This document shows, one piece after another, positions 24,216 through 31,719 of a DNA stretch of 64,000 nt. The stretch is taken from positions 1 to 64,000 of the IMG/VR virus record IMGVR_UViG_3300009168_000041, one strand, 5' to 3'. The DNA comes from a virus. The position numbers were made by a program, and so were the translations under genes. Numbering within the stretch: position 1 is the first letter of the stretch; each line of letters begins with the position of its first letter. Under the pieces are notes generated by a model that worked only from the letters and a program-made list of their open reading frames with translations, searched no databases and was not told the DNA's origin.

Positions 24216-25243
24216 GCGCACAAGAAGACTACAGCAGACTCGAAGCGTGGGCGGATTCCGTCCATTATGTCGGCGTCGGTGGCGGCAACCAGTGGGATGA
24301 CGATGAGACGCTTGCGGCGGAATGGTGGGATACGCCGGAGACGCAAGATGATCCCGACGATGAGGAGGATGAGGATAATGTTTCATCAGATACGTCGAAG
24401 CGATTTGCGGAAGTGTTAGGCAAGGGCGGCCCGGGGAGCGGCAACTTTGGACACGCGGGGCGGCCGGGAGAAGTCGGGGGGAGTGGGCCGGGGGGCGCGA
24501 CGGGCGAGGTGAACCCGAAGGTCGAGGCGTGGGCGCGGCAGCGGTTCGGCAGTGAGGAGAAGGCGCAGGCATTTACCAAATGGTTTGGACAGAGCAAAGT
24601 AGTCGATGAGAATGGCGAGCCGCTGGTCGTGTATCATGGGAATCGAGGTGAATCGTTCAATGAATTCGATGCGAGTAAGAATCGTGAACCACCGATGCCG
24701 AATGGATTGAAGCCGTGGTTTTTTGCCAATGATGAGACTATAGCTGGCAGTTATGGGCCAAATATCCAGTCATTCTATCTGCGAATGGATAATGTATTAG
24801 ACGTAACAGAAGTTCCTGTCTGGAATAAGGAGACTGCTGAACGAGATTCAATGTTTGTCCGTTCAGGGGACTACCGCAGGTTTCCTTATTCTTTACGAAA
24901 GGAACTGGAACAAGATGGAGTAAAGGGCGAAACTGATACGCAGCATATTCTTGATTGGATGGACAGTAAAGGCATCGCCTATGCTAAATGGAATTATGCC
25001 AACGCAATGAAGAAGTTTGGTACAAAGTATGATGGGATCATTGCCCGTAACACCCTAGATACATTCGGATCCGAGACACGGGGAGATATCTATATTGCCT
25101 TTAGACCCACTCAAATCAAGTCCACCAACAACCGTGGCACGTTCTCGCCGGACTCATCCGACATCCGCAAGTCCATCAAGCAAGGTTGGTCCGACGCCCC
25201 GCTCACCGAAGGCATCGAAAGCAAGGAGGCGGATACGGAATGA
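24212..25243 (+). CDS. ADP-ribosyltransferase (ART-PolyVal-like) with head-protein linker motifs
   Basis: A 343-residue protein, start coupled by ATGA. An acidic N-terminus (DDPDDEEDEDNVSSD) precedes LGKGGPGSGNFGHAGRPGEV, the linker also found in the upstream head protein. The enzyme part begins FTKWFGQSKVVDENGEPL, VVYHGNRGESFNEFDAS, FFANDETIAGSYG and ends DGIIARNT ... IYIAFRPTQIKST ... RGTFSPDSSDIRKS. This is the pattern of phage/polyvalent-protein ADP-ribosyltransferases. The C-terminus is KQGWSDAPLTEG, again shared with the head protein. The catalytic region is AT-richer than its flanks. Probably a capsid-associated or co-delivered effector (inferred). Confidence 0.8.
   Translation: MSAQEDYSRLEAWADSVHYVGVGGGNQWDDDETLAAEWWDTPETQDDPDDEEDEDNVSSDTSKRFAEVLGKGGPGSGNFGHAGRPGEVGGSGPGGATGEVNPKVEAWARQRFGSEEKAQAFTKWFGQSKVVDENGEPLVVYHGNRGESFNEFDASKNREPPMPNGLKPWFFANDETIAGSYGPNIQSFYLRMDNVLDVTEVPVWNKETAERDSMFVRSGDYRRFPYSLRKELEQDGVKGETDTQHILDWMDSKGIAYAKWNYANAMKKFGTKYDGIIARNTLDTFGSETRGDIYIAFRPTQIKSTNNRGTFSPDSSDIRKSIKQGWSDAPLTEGIESKEADTE
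25178..25209 (+). repeat. 32-bp cassette-flank repeat, copy 2
   Basis: It encodes KQGWSDAPLT at the C-terminus of the ART protein and differs from 22734-22765 at one base. The two copies mark equivalent right-hand ends of two different domain cassettes. Confidence 0.95.
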
Positions 25244-25992
25244 CCGGCTGTTTCGTCCGCGCCCTCTGGGGTGACGAGTACACGCAAGCCCACCCGGGCA
25301 CGCGCCCGCGCCCGTGCAAGACCCGCATGGATGTGCGGGCCGCTCTCCAGTGGCCGAACCGCCTTACCTCTCCCGTGGCCGTCTACAGCTTCGGCGTGGC
25401 CAACCAGCGATTCCTGGAGAAGTTGGGCGTGCGGTCGGTCATGCTGTCTGACGAGTACCTCCCTGGCTGCTTCAGCGGCGACGACCGGAACGTCAAAAAG
25501 CACGGGCAAGTCCACTGGGGCGTCAACCCGTTCAAGTACAAGATTGACGCGATTGCCGACGCCCTGAAAACCTATCCCGATGTCGTCTGGCTCGACTGGG
25601 ACGTGGAACCCGTCGCTCCCGAGCCGCCGGACCTATGGGAAAAACTAGCATGGGACCAGCCGCTCCAGGCGGCCGTGCGAACGCTCCGGGCCCGCTCGGC
25701 GAAGTGGCGGACGGGTGACGAGGCGGGAATGCGGGTTCAGCATCATGGGGCGTTCGTGTACATACGTGGACGCGAAACCGTGCGGCGGCTGCAAACCCTC
25801 GTGGCCGAACGCCCAACGGAGACGGAGGAGCACGCCATCGGCCGGCTGGTTGACGAGATGATGGGCGGCCGGTGGCTCGGGCTGGACACGTATCGGGAAA
25901 TGGGGTTCGTGCCATATTGCTATGACGTAGGGGACAAGCACAATAAGGTGTGGGACGCGGAAGAGGTGGTGTTTATGAACAGGGGAAGATAA
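25240..25992 (+). CDS. glycosyltransferase-like protein, FVRxLWGD family (paralog 1)
   Basis: A 250-residue protein; AAGGAGG upstream and ATGA overlap set the start. It begins MTGCFVRALWGDE. The core has a YPDVVWLDWDVEP strand with a D-x-D typical of GT-A enzymes, then GAFVYIRGRETVRRL and LVDEMMGGRWLG. Five more copies of this pattern follow in the cluster (26973, 31884, 33328, 34069, 35461). No membrane segment is seen, so it is cytoplasmic. Likely sugar transfer to phage proteins or a glycan, with donor and acceptor unknown. The GT assignment rests on D-x-D and context, not on a known family name. Confidence 0.6.
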   Translation: MTGCFVRALWGDEYTQAHPGTRPRPCKTRMDVRAALQWPNRLTSPVAVYSFGVANQRFLEKLGVRSVMLSDEYLPGCFSGDDRNVKKHGQVHWGVNPFKYKIDAIADALKTYPDVVWLDWDVEPVAPEPPDLWEKLAWDQPLQAAVRTLRARSAKWRTGDEAGMRVQHHGAFVYIRGRETVRRLQTLVAERPTETEEHAIGRLVDEMMGGRWLGLDTYREMGFVPYCYDVGDKHNKVWDAEEVVFMNRGR

Positions 25993-26010
25993 CAAACGTG
26001 AAGGAATATC

Positions 26011-27051
26011 ATGCGAATTGTAGTAACGGGCGCGGTGGGCTTCATTGGCTCTTGGTTGTGCGAGCGGCTGATTGCCGATGAGCGTGATGTCGTCGGCGTG
26101 GACGATTTCAGCACGGGGCGGCACGAGAATGTCGGCTGCCTATTGAACGGCGACAGTCGTATGAGGATGTACTGTCATGACGCGGGCGACAAACTAATGA
26201 TGGAGCCAATTATCGCCGAGGCTGATTTTGTGTTCCATTTGGCTGCTACCGTAGGCGTCTTTCAGTACATGCAGGCAAGTGTCACAACCGTCCGCAATAA
26301 CGTCAACACCAGCGATACGGTGTTCGGGCTCTGCAATCGCTACCGCGTGCCGGTGCTCTTTACGAGCACGTCGGAAGTCTACGGCAAGTCGGCGGACGTG
26401 CCGTTCCGCGAGGATGCCGATATCGTCTTAGGGCCGTCCGAGCGGGCGCGGTGGGGCTACGCCGCAAGCAAGCTGACGGATGAGTTTTTGGCACTGGCCT
26501 ATCATCGGCAGTATGGCTTGCCAGTGCGAATCGTGCGGCTGTTCAATTGCGTTGGGCCGCGCCAGACGGGGCGATACGGTATGGTCGTGCCGCGGTTTGT
26601 CAGCCAGGCCAAAGCGGGGCAGCCGATGACGGTGTTCGGCGACGGCAACCAGACGCGGTGTTTTTGTTCTGTCCACGATATCGTGGATGGACTGATTGCC
26701 ATTGCTGGTTGCGGGGCCGCGGTGGGGCGGGTGGTGAATCTCGGAACTGACGAGGAAGTGTCGATAAACGAATTGGCGGAAGAGGTGGCGTTCTACGTCA
26801 ACCCGCACGGCGGCATTGTGCATGTTTCGTACTCAGAAGCTTACGGGGAAGGGTTCGAGGATATGACGCGGCGGGTGCCGGACATCACGCGGGCAAGGGA
26901 ACTCATCGGTTGGAAGCCGAGGCTATCGCTGGCGGATATTCTCGTAGAGATGGCAAACGAAAGGAATACATCATGCAAGGGGGCTGCTTCGTCCGCTGTC
27001 TCTTCGGCGACGCCACCATCCCCAACTTCGCTTCCGTGCTCAACGAAGTAA
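26011..27051 (+). CDS. NAD-dependent nucleotide-sugar epimerase/dehydratase (extended SDR)
   Basis: A 346-residue protein. The N-terminal NAD-binding motif is VTGAVGFIGSWL. The active site has TSTSEVYG and YAASK (Tyr-x-x-x-Lys). RLFNCVGPRQTGRYGMVVP, VFGDGNQTRCF and DITRARELIGWKP are typical of UDP-sugar epimerases and UDP-glucuronate decarboxylases. It interconverts an activated sugar for the neighbouring transferases; the substrate cannot be fixed from sequence. The last 26 codons overlap the start of the next gene and look like out-of-frame filler (SSAVSSATPPSPTSLPCSTK), so the protein has probably lost its original end. Confidence 0.88.
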   Translation: MRIVVTGAVGFIGSWLCERLIADERDVVGVDDFSTGRHENVGCLLNGDSRMRMYCHDAGDKLMMEPIIAEADFVFHLAATVGVFQYMQASVTTVRNNVNTSDTVFGLCNRYRVPVLFTSTSEVYGKSADVPFREDADIVLGPSERARWGYAASKLTDEFLALAYHRQYGLPVRIVRLFNCVGPRQTGRYGMVVPRFVSQAKAGQPMTVFGDGNQTRCFCSVHDIVDGLIAIAGCGAAVGRVVNLGTDEEVSINELAEEVAFYVNPHGGIVHVSYSEAYGEGFEDMTRRVPDITRARELIGWKPRLSLADILVEMANERNTSCKGAASSAVSSATPPSPTSLPCSTK

Positions 27052-27758
27052 AATGGTGCGTCGAGCGGCCCCACCAGCCCGAACCGACGCTCTGGTATGT
27101 CTTCGGCGAAGCCAACCGGGATGTCCTTCGCGATTGTGGTTGCCACCCCATCATGCTCTCGCCGGAACCGTTCTGCTACTTCGGCCACGACGACGGCAGC
27201 GGCATTAGCCACGACGGTCTGGTTCGCGGCGGCTCTAGCCTATGGCGGCACAAGTATCCGGCCATTGCGGACGCCTTGCACGTCTACCCGGCGGCTGTGT
27301 GGCTTGACTTCGATACGTTCCCATCGGGGGTCGTGCCGGCCGACTTCTGGACTCGGCTGGCGGCCGGGGCCGCATTCCAAGGCACCCTCGGGCAAATGGG
27401 CATGAAGCGGGCGAAGTGGCGAACGTGCGATGAGCGAAAGATACCGCTCGGGGCAATGCTCTACTTTCGTGGCCGCGAGTCCATCCAAGCGATGTTGGAC
27501 TTGTACGCCGAACATCCCGGCGAGTGGGACATGGTTGTGCTTGCCCGCCTGGCTGACCAGATGATGGGCGGTTGGAAGGGGCCGGAAGAGTACGTCAAGC
27601 AAGGATTTCAATTGTACTGCCACATACTGCTGCGGCGGCTGCGGTGGCAAGTCTACGCACCGGAGCAGCGGCTATTCGTGACGTTGACGGAGCATAAGCA
27701 GACGGTTCGCAAGGCGATAAAGGAATTGCAGGGTGGAATTGCGGACGGCGGAAATTGA
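26973..27758 (+). CDS. glycosyltransferase-like protein, FVRxLWGD family (paralog 2)
   Basis: A 261-residue protein from ATG 26973 (AAAGGA upstream). It starts MQGGCFVRCLFGDATIPNF, then WRHKYPAIADALHVYPAAVW, LDFDTFPSGVVPADFW (D-x-D), AMLYFRGRESIQAMLDLY and LADQMMGG. Closest to the paralog at 31884, which shares the WCxEQPHQPxPTxWY phrase. It overlaps the epimerase gene by 79 bases and the methyltransferase remnant by 26. Confidence 0.6.
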   Translation: MQGGCFVRCLFGDATIPNFASVLNEVKWCVERPHQPEPTLWYVFGEANRDVLRDCGCHPIMLSPEPFCYFGHDDGSGISHDGLVRGGSSLWRHKYPAIADALHVYPAAVWLDFDTFPSGVVPADFWTRLAAGAAFQGTLGQMGMKRAKWRTCDERKIPLGAMLYFRGRESIQAMLDLYAEHPGEWDMVVLARLADQMMGGWKGPEEYVKQGFQLYCHILLRRLRWQVYAPEQRLFVTLTEHKQTVRKAIKELQGGIADGGN

Positions 27759-27981
27759 AGCGGGAGCGGCCAAGGCGGCACCGGAACCCCTGGCTGATAA
27801 CTTGGCTGATAACCCGATGGATAACCCGACGGCTAACCTGACGGCCTTGGTAGGCAACCCACGCTGGGCGCGGGTGCATCGTCGGATATGGGACACGCCA
27901 GGCAGCATTCTGGATATCGGCTGCGCCGGGTGGCAGTGGAGCCGGCAATTCATCGGACGCCGCGGTAGTGGTACAGTTTGA
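27733..27981 (+). pseudogene. methyltransferase remnant, 5' part, cut by transposon
   Basis: A GTG-initiated 82-codon reading frame. After a repetitive ADNLADNPMDNPTANLTALV segment it reaches PGSILDIGCAGWQWSRQFIG, the SAM-binding motif I of class I methyltransferases, then ends within a few codons. The transposon-like terminal repeat begins at 27964 inside the frame, so only the first 77 codons are original. A plausible 3' remnant lies at 31744-31887. Confidence 0.65.
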
Positions 27982-27986
27982 GGGGA
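27964..27986 (+). repeat. left terminal inverted repeat of the element
   Basis: Begins GGTAGTGGTACAGTTTG and ends GGGGA; it matches the reverse complement of 31720-31743 except one substitution, one further difference and a 1-nt indel. Confidence 0.75.
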
Positions 27987-28010
27987 CTGGCAGAAAAAAC
28001 GCCAGGAAAT

Positions 28011-28045
28011 AACCTAGGCCGCCAGTGTAACCAGCGGCCTAGGTT
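28011..28045. repeat. perfect 12-bp inverted repeat near the element's left end
   Basis: AACCTAGGCCGC (28011-28022) and its exact complement GCGGCCTAGGTT (28034-28045) enclose 11 bases. No T-run follows, so a transposase or structural role is as likely as termination. The rest of 27982-28369 shows nothing else convincing. Confidence 0.8.
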
Positions 28046-28369
28046 GGAAGTGTGCGCGACCCAGATGGCATAATGTGCGGGTTTTCACCGAGCCTGTAGT
28101 ATTTCCCCGAACGAGACCATCGGGTAATTGATATCTTTCCTTGGTGACGGGCTCAGATCCCAAGGCGCGCCTCCGTCAAAAACTCCGCCAAGCTACACCT
28201 TCCTTTCTCGGCCATGCGGCCGATCTGCTCATCATAGCTATTCGCCGGGTGAAAGCAACTCTTAGCCCCACCCCCCACAGTCTGAGACAAATGGCCGGGG
28301 GGAGATGGTCAGGAATTGTTACGTAAGTTTTCAGGCCGAAGAAAATAATCTTTGGACTGACTTGAGTGG

Positions 28370-28398
28370 TTGACAATCAAATTCGACATTGGTAAACT
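28370..28398 (+). promoter_or_regulatory. sigma70-like promoter
   Basis: TTGACA (28370-28375), exactly 17 bp, then TAAACT (28393-28398). It lies 34 bases before ATG 28432. Confidence 0.6.
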
Positions 28399-28431
28399 TC
28401 TCTCATGGTGCTAGATGCGAGGAGTGGACGT

Positions 28432-28791
28432 ATGGCAAATCCGGTCATCGAAAAGTTGCGACAAGCAATCGACGCGAAGCACGCCGAGGCATTGGCGAGC
28501 CTCACGAAGCTTGCGACCTACCTGGAGGATCTGGGGTCGCCGGCAACAAATGGACAGGGGCAGAAAGGCAAGAAGCCATCCCCTCGTGCGGGAACCGGGA
28601 AGATCCGAAATGCCGTCATCGCTGCCTTCCGGGAGGAATATTTGCCGGTTGACGTAGTGGCAGAACGGATCAAGAAGACGCCCCTTCAGGTTAGGGGTGT
28701 TGTGCTGTCACCGGCCATCAAGAAGCAGTTTTCCAAGAAGGAAGTCGATGGAGTGATGCACTACAAATACGAAGGAGCGACCAAAGAATGA
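28432..28791 (+). CDS. hypothetical protein with possible winged-helix C-terminus
   Basis: A 119-residue protein from ATG 28432 (GAGGAG upstream; the longer reading from 28405 starts too near the promoter). The N-terminal 45 residues are helical (IEKLRQAIDAKHAEALASLT). A Lys/Gly linker follows. The C-terminal 60 residues (IRNAVIAAFREEYLPVDVVA, KTPLQVRGVVLSPAIKKQF, EVDGVMHYKYEG) resemble a winged helix with a terminal beta hairpin. A passenger gene of the transposon; DNA binding is inferred. Confidence 0.55.
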   Translation: MANPVIEKLRQAIDAKHAEALASLTKLATYLEDLGSPATNGQGQKGKKPSPRAGTGKIRNAVIAAFREEYLPVDVVAERIKKTPLQVRGVVLSPAIKKQFSKKEVDGVMHYKYEGATKE

Positions 28792-29035
28792 AAATGGCCC
28801 GCGACATCCACGGCATGGAAAACTGAGGATGTCGGGGCCAATTCACCCAGCAGGGAGAGCATTGTCGGTGGCAAAGCCAATAAGACCACCGGAGGTGTCG
28901 CCTGAGCCTCCACCGCTCAGGCGGGGCGGGGTCCAAACCTGCCTTGCCTTGCTGGCTTTTAATGTTACCTAGTTTATCGCATGAAGTCAACGCCCTCATA
29001 CCTAATGTGGCGATGGTCGCTGTCTCCCTTGTTCT

Positions 29036-29128
29036 GGAGAGTGGCCCGCGTCTTGGCGGCGCAGCAGTCTTATAACCTGCCGGAGGGGTCCGCTTCTGCG
29101 CGGACGGGATCGTAACCCCCTCTCTCCG
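29036..29128 (+). other. tRNA-like sequence (type II, probably degenerate)
   Basis: It starts GGAGAGTGG and ends CTCTCTCCG, giving a six-pair acceptor with a G discriminator, as in serine tRNAs. An anticodon-like loop CTTATAA (TAT) sits on a four-pair GCAG/CTGC stem with a T-C mismatch. A six-pair GTCCGC/GCGGAC hairpin matches a long variable arm. The T-arm is poor (three pairs, loop ATCGTAA), so a functional tRNA is doubtful. It fills much of the 28792-29128 gap inside the transposon. Confidence 0.3.
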
Positions 29129-29317
29129 CTAGCCCCGTGCGATTCGCCGCTGGGCTCCCCGCATCAGCGTATTCCGAGCCCACTTGGACATCTTCACGCC
29201 CTCTAGCTGGGCCGCCTGTTCGCAGTCTGCCTTTTCGGCCGACGTGAGCCGGATTTGGACAACGTGGCCCTTACGCTCATCGGGGGGTTTAACCGGGGCT
29301 CCGCGTTTCTTTCCCAT
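29129..29317 (-). CDS. ribbon-helix-helix (CopG/DUF1778-like) regulator
   Basis: A 62-residue protein on the minus strand. KPPDERKGHVVQIRLTSAEK gives a basic lead and the DNA-contacting beta strand (VVQIRL). Helices ADCEQAAQLEGVKMSKWARN and TLMRGAQRR complete the fold. The start ATG at 29317 is chosen because a divergent promoter (29324-29351) predicts transcription starting at about this base; ATG 29335 would lie inside that promoter. It probably represses both itself and the divergent transposase gene by binding the 21-bp inverted repeat. It could also be an antitoxin, but no toxin is adjacent. Confidence 0.7.
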   Translation of the reverse strand: MGKKRGAPVKPPDERKGHVVQIRLTSAEKADCEQAAQLEGVKMSKWARNTLMRGAQRRIARG

Positions 29318-29323
29318 AGCGGA

Positions 29324-29392
29324 ATTGTAGTGCAATTATTCTGGCTGTCAACCTGTTTTCCCTCTTGACTCCCAGAATAATTGCACTACAAT
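29324..29392. promoter_or_regulatory. symmetrical divergent promoter within a perfect 21-bp inverted repeat
   Basis: Arms 29324-29344 and 29372-29392 are exact complements. Each contains the -10 box TACAAT. On + the promoter is TTGACT (29365-29370)-16 bp-TACAAT (29387-29392). On - it is TTGACA-16 bp-TACAAT. Start codons lie 7 bases (minus strand, 29317) and 9 bases (plus strand, 29401) from the -10 boxes, so both mRNAs would be leaderless or nearly so. Confidence 0.8.
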
Positions 29393-29400
29393 AAATATAG

Positions 29401-30462
29401 ATGCTTGACAACCAGAACGAAAAACCCCGGCCGGGATTGGCGTCTCGACCGGGGCGAATCACAGACCGGCTTTCGCCAGAATGCGACCCGAGCAAGCCCA
29501 TTCTAGCGAGAGCCCCGACGAAAGGGAATCTCGCCATGTCCAACATCCTCCCCCGCGAAAAGCAGATCGAAGTCCTTCACCACCTGGTTGAAGGCAACAC
29601 GCTCCGCAGCACGGCCCGCCTAACGGGCATTCACCGCACGACCATCACGAACCTCATGGTCCGCTTCGGCATGGTCTGTAAGGCGTTCATGGACCGCCAG
29701 CTACGCGGCCTGACGCTCAACCACGTTGAGGTTGACGAAATCTGGACGTTCGTTTGGAAGAAGCAAGGCCGCCTCACGGCCGAAGAGAAAGCCGAGTGCC
29801 ACGACCGCGGCGATATTTTCTTGTGGACTGCTTTGGACGCCGAAACGAAGCTGGTGGCTTCCTTCCTGGTAGGCAAGCGATCGGGCGACAACGCGCGGCG
29901 GCTCATGAAAGACCTAGCAAGCCGGCTGGTCATGCCCAAGCCTCACCAGAGCGATCCCCACGCCTACAAGGCCGGCGGGTACGTCTACGTCACTCGGCTG
30001 AGCAGCGATGCCTTCGCGGCCTACCCTGAGGCGGTGGACTTGGCTTTCGGTCCCTACGCCAAGTTTGGGACGATCAAGAAGGACTACCGCAACGCGGACC
30101 AGCCCGGTCGCTACGCCCCGCCGGAAATGGTCGGCACTGAGCGCCGCGGCGTGTTTGGGATACGGGAGGATGAGGAGCGGGGGATTTGCACGTCCCACGT
30201 CGAGCGCCACAACCTGACGATCCGAACCCTCATGAAGCGATTCACCCGGCTCTGCCTCGGCTTCTCCAAGAAGCTGGAGAACCTGGAAGCGGCCTGCGCC
30301 ATGTTTCTGGCGTTCTACAACTTCGTCTGGCGCACGAGGGACGCGAACGAGGGCCGGACCCGGGTGCCCGCCGCAATGGCCGCTGGCGTGGTCAAGAGCC
30401 TCTGGAGCTTCGAGAACCTGTTTGACCGCGTGATGGGCGGGCAACAGGCGATAGCAGCATGA
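29401..30462 (+). CDS. IS1-family-like DDE transposase
   Basis: Up to 353 residues from ATG 29401 (leaderless); an internal ATG at 29536 (MSNILPREKQIEVL) matches where related proteins start. An HTH follows (NTLRSTARLTGIHRTTITNL). The DDE residues are Asp in HVEVDEIWTFV, Asp in RLSSDAFAAYPEAVD and Glu in CTSHVERHNLTIR, the IS1 InsB-type pattern. The first 45 codons contain a 12-bp imperfect hairpin (29425-29454) that might limit expression. It lies within the inverted repeats at 27964 and 31743, so it is the likely mobility enzyme of the element. Confidence 0.85.
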   Translation: MLDNQNEKPRPGLASRPGRITDRLSPECDPSKPILARAPTKGNLAMSNILPREKQIEVLHHLVEGNTLRSTARLTGIHRTTITNLMVRFGMVCKAFMDRQLRGLTLNHVEVDEIWTFVWKKQGRLTAEEKAECHDRGDIFLWTALDAETKLVASFLVGKRSGDNARRLMKDLASRLVMPKPHQSDPHAYKAGGYVYVTRLSSDAFAAYPEAVDLAFGPYAKFGTIKKDYRNADQPGRYAPPEMVGTERRGVFGIREDEERGICTSHVERHNLTIRTLMKRFTRLCLGFSKKLENLEAACAMFLAFYNFVWRTRDANEGRTRVPAAMAAGVVKSLWSFENLFDRVMGGQQAIAA

Positions 30463-30498
30463 TTCCCCTTGCCAAGGGGTGGGAAAATACAGAAAATG

Positions 30499-30530
30499 AA
30501 AGCGGCCGGTGGGGACCGGCCGCTTTCTCG
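30499..30530 (+). terminator. strong intrinsic terminator after the transposase
   Basis: A perfect 12-bp stem (30499-30510 with 30515-30526) closes a GGGG loop and runs into TTTCTCGTTTC. Confidence 0.85.
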
Positions 30531-30615
30531 TTTCTTGTGCCGCTGGGGCGACACTGGCATCAAGCTACCGCCATTGTACGCCCTCCGGCTTGGTCTAGCA
30601 AGGGGAGGGCGTGCG

Positions 30616-31197
30616 ATGGCGGAATCACGGGCGTGCATTGATTGTGGTCGTCTCGGTTGGGTGAACAACCAGGAAATCAATGAAGAGCGTCGGGATGAAA
30701 TCAGGACGCCACCGGCACATCGCGTCGATAGACTTCCCGTCTATTGCTATGGGAGTACCCACCGATTTCCAGAGACAAAGGAAACCGAAAGACACCGTAA
30801 CTCGCTCATGCAGGCTTGGGAATGTCCTCATGGGTTCATTCAACATTGCGATGGGCAAAGTCCAAAGGACCATCTTGAAATGATATCGCTAGAAGAAAAT
30901 CGGCGATGGCAAAAAGACCAAGAAATTGACCGTCGCCAATGGGAAGAAAAGCAAGAGAATGGCCGACAAGCTTGGGAGGAGAAACGTGAGAGCTGGCATG
31001 TTCGACAGGGGCATCGTACCTTGATGGTTGCCGCAGTTGCTGTTATTGTAGCGGTCCTTTCTCCATTCGTGCAGTGGTGGTTAAGTCAACAAAGTCAGCC
31101 CACGGCTGTTGTTCCACAACCGTCAGTTTCTACTTTCGCACCTGCCAACCAAGCAAATAGTCTCCCTGCATCCACGGATTCTTCCTCCGGAGACTGA
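30616..31197 (+). CDS. membrane protein with Cys motif and coiled coil (transposon passenger)
   Basis: A 193-residue protein from ATG 30616. N-terminal CIDCGRLG and a later CYGS/CPHG suggest a metal-binding module. Residues about 90-125 are a charged coiled coil (RWQKDQEIDRRQWEEKQENG). A single membrane helix follows (LMVAAVAVIVAVLSPFVQWW), then a Ser/Thr/Pro-rich tail. The style is bacterial rather than phage-like, so it is likely host-derived cargo. Function unknown. Confidence 0.55.
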   Translation: MAESRACIDCGRLGWVNNQEINEERRDEIRTPPAHRVDRLPVYCYGSTHRFPETKETERHRNSLMQAWECPHGFIQHCDGQSPKDHLEMISLEENRRWQKDQEIDRRQWEEKQENGRQAWEEKRESWHVRQGHRTLMVAAVAVIVAVLSPFVQWWLSQQSQPTAVVPQPSVSTFAPANQANSLPASTDSSSGD

Positions 31198-31672
31198 CGC
31201 CACGAACGCCAACGAACTGGACTTTCTGAAAGATCAGACGTTACCGCCCTCAGCGGGACGCAAGGGCTGGCCGCCGTGGGTCTGCTGGTCGCTCATCGGG
31301 GCAAACGTGGTCGTTCTGCTCTGCCTATGTTGGGTTGGTTACCTTGTGTTTTTCGGAAGCAAACCGAAACAGCAACCATCCCGCGTGACTAAGGCCAATT
31401 ATGACAAGATCCACGAGGGAATGAGTGAACAGGATGTGACAACCATTCTGGGGCATGGGCAGGCGTTTGTGGAGTTGACCTTGCCGAAGCGACAACCAGA
31501 GACAGGTCTAGTGCCGATCAAGGAATGGAGCCAAGCGTTTCAAGAATCTGTCCTGCGGAAACCAAATCCAACGTCCATGAAGAGCGTGAAGTGGGTGACC
31601 AGCCGGTGCATGATCGAAGTCACTTTCAGCGATGGAGTCGTCAAGCAGAAAAGTTACGAAGTCCTTCAGTAA
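31109..31672 (+). CDS. membrane protein with SmpA/DUF3862-like domain (transposon passenger)
   Basis: About 187 residues from TTG 31109; no ATG or GTG with a ribosome site precedes the membrane helix, so the start is uncertain. The helix is VCWSLIGANVVVLLCLCWVG. The outer part (VTKANYDKIHEGMSEQDVTT, ILG, ending IEVTFSDGVVKQKSYEVL) matches the SmpA/OmlA-DUF3862 fold, known in envelope lipoproteins. It overlaps the upstream gene by 89 bases. Probably host-derived cargo. Confidence 0.6.
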   Translation: MFHNRQFLLSHLPTKQIVSLHPRILPPETDATNANELDFLKDQTLPPSAGRKGWPPWVCWSLIGANVVVLLCLCWVGYLVFFGSKPKQQPSRVTKANYDKIHEGMSEQDVTTILGHGQAFVELTLPKRQPETGLVPIKEWSQAFQESVLRKPNPTSMKSVKWVTSRCMIEVTFSDGVVKQKSYEVLQ

Positions 31673-31719
31673 CCCCTGCTAGCGGTACTCCTCCACGATT
31701 TCCCTTGACACTTGGGAAT

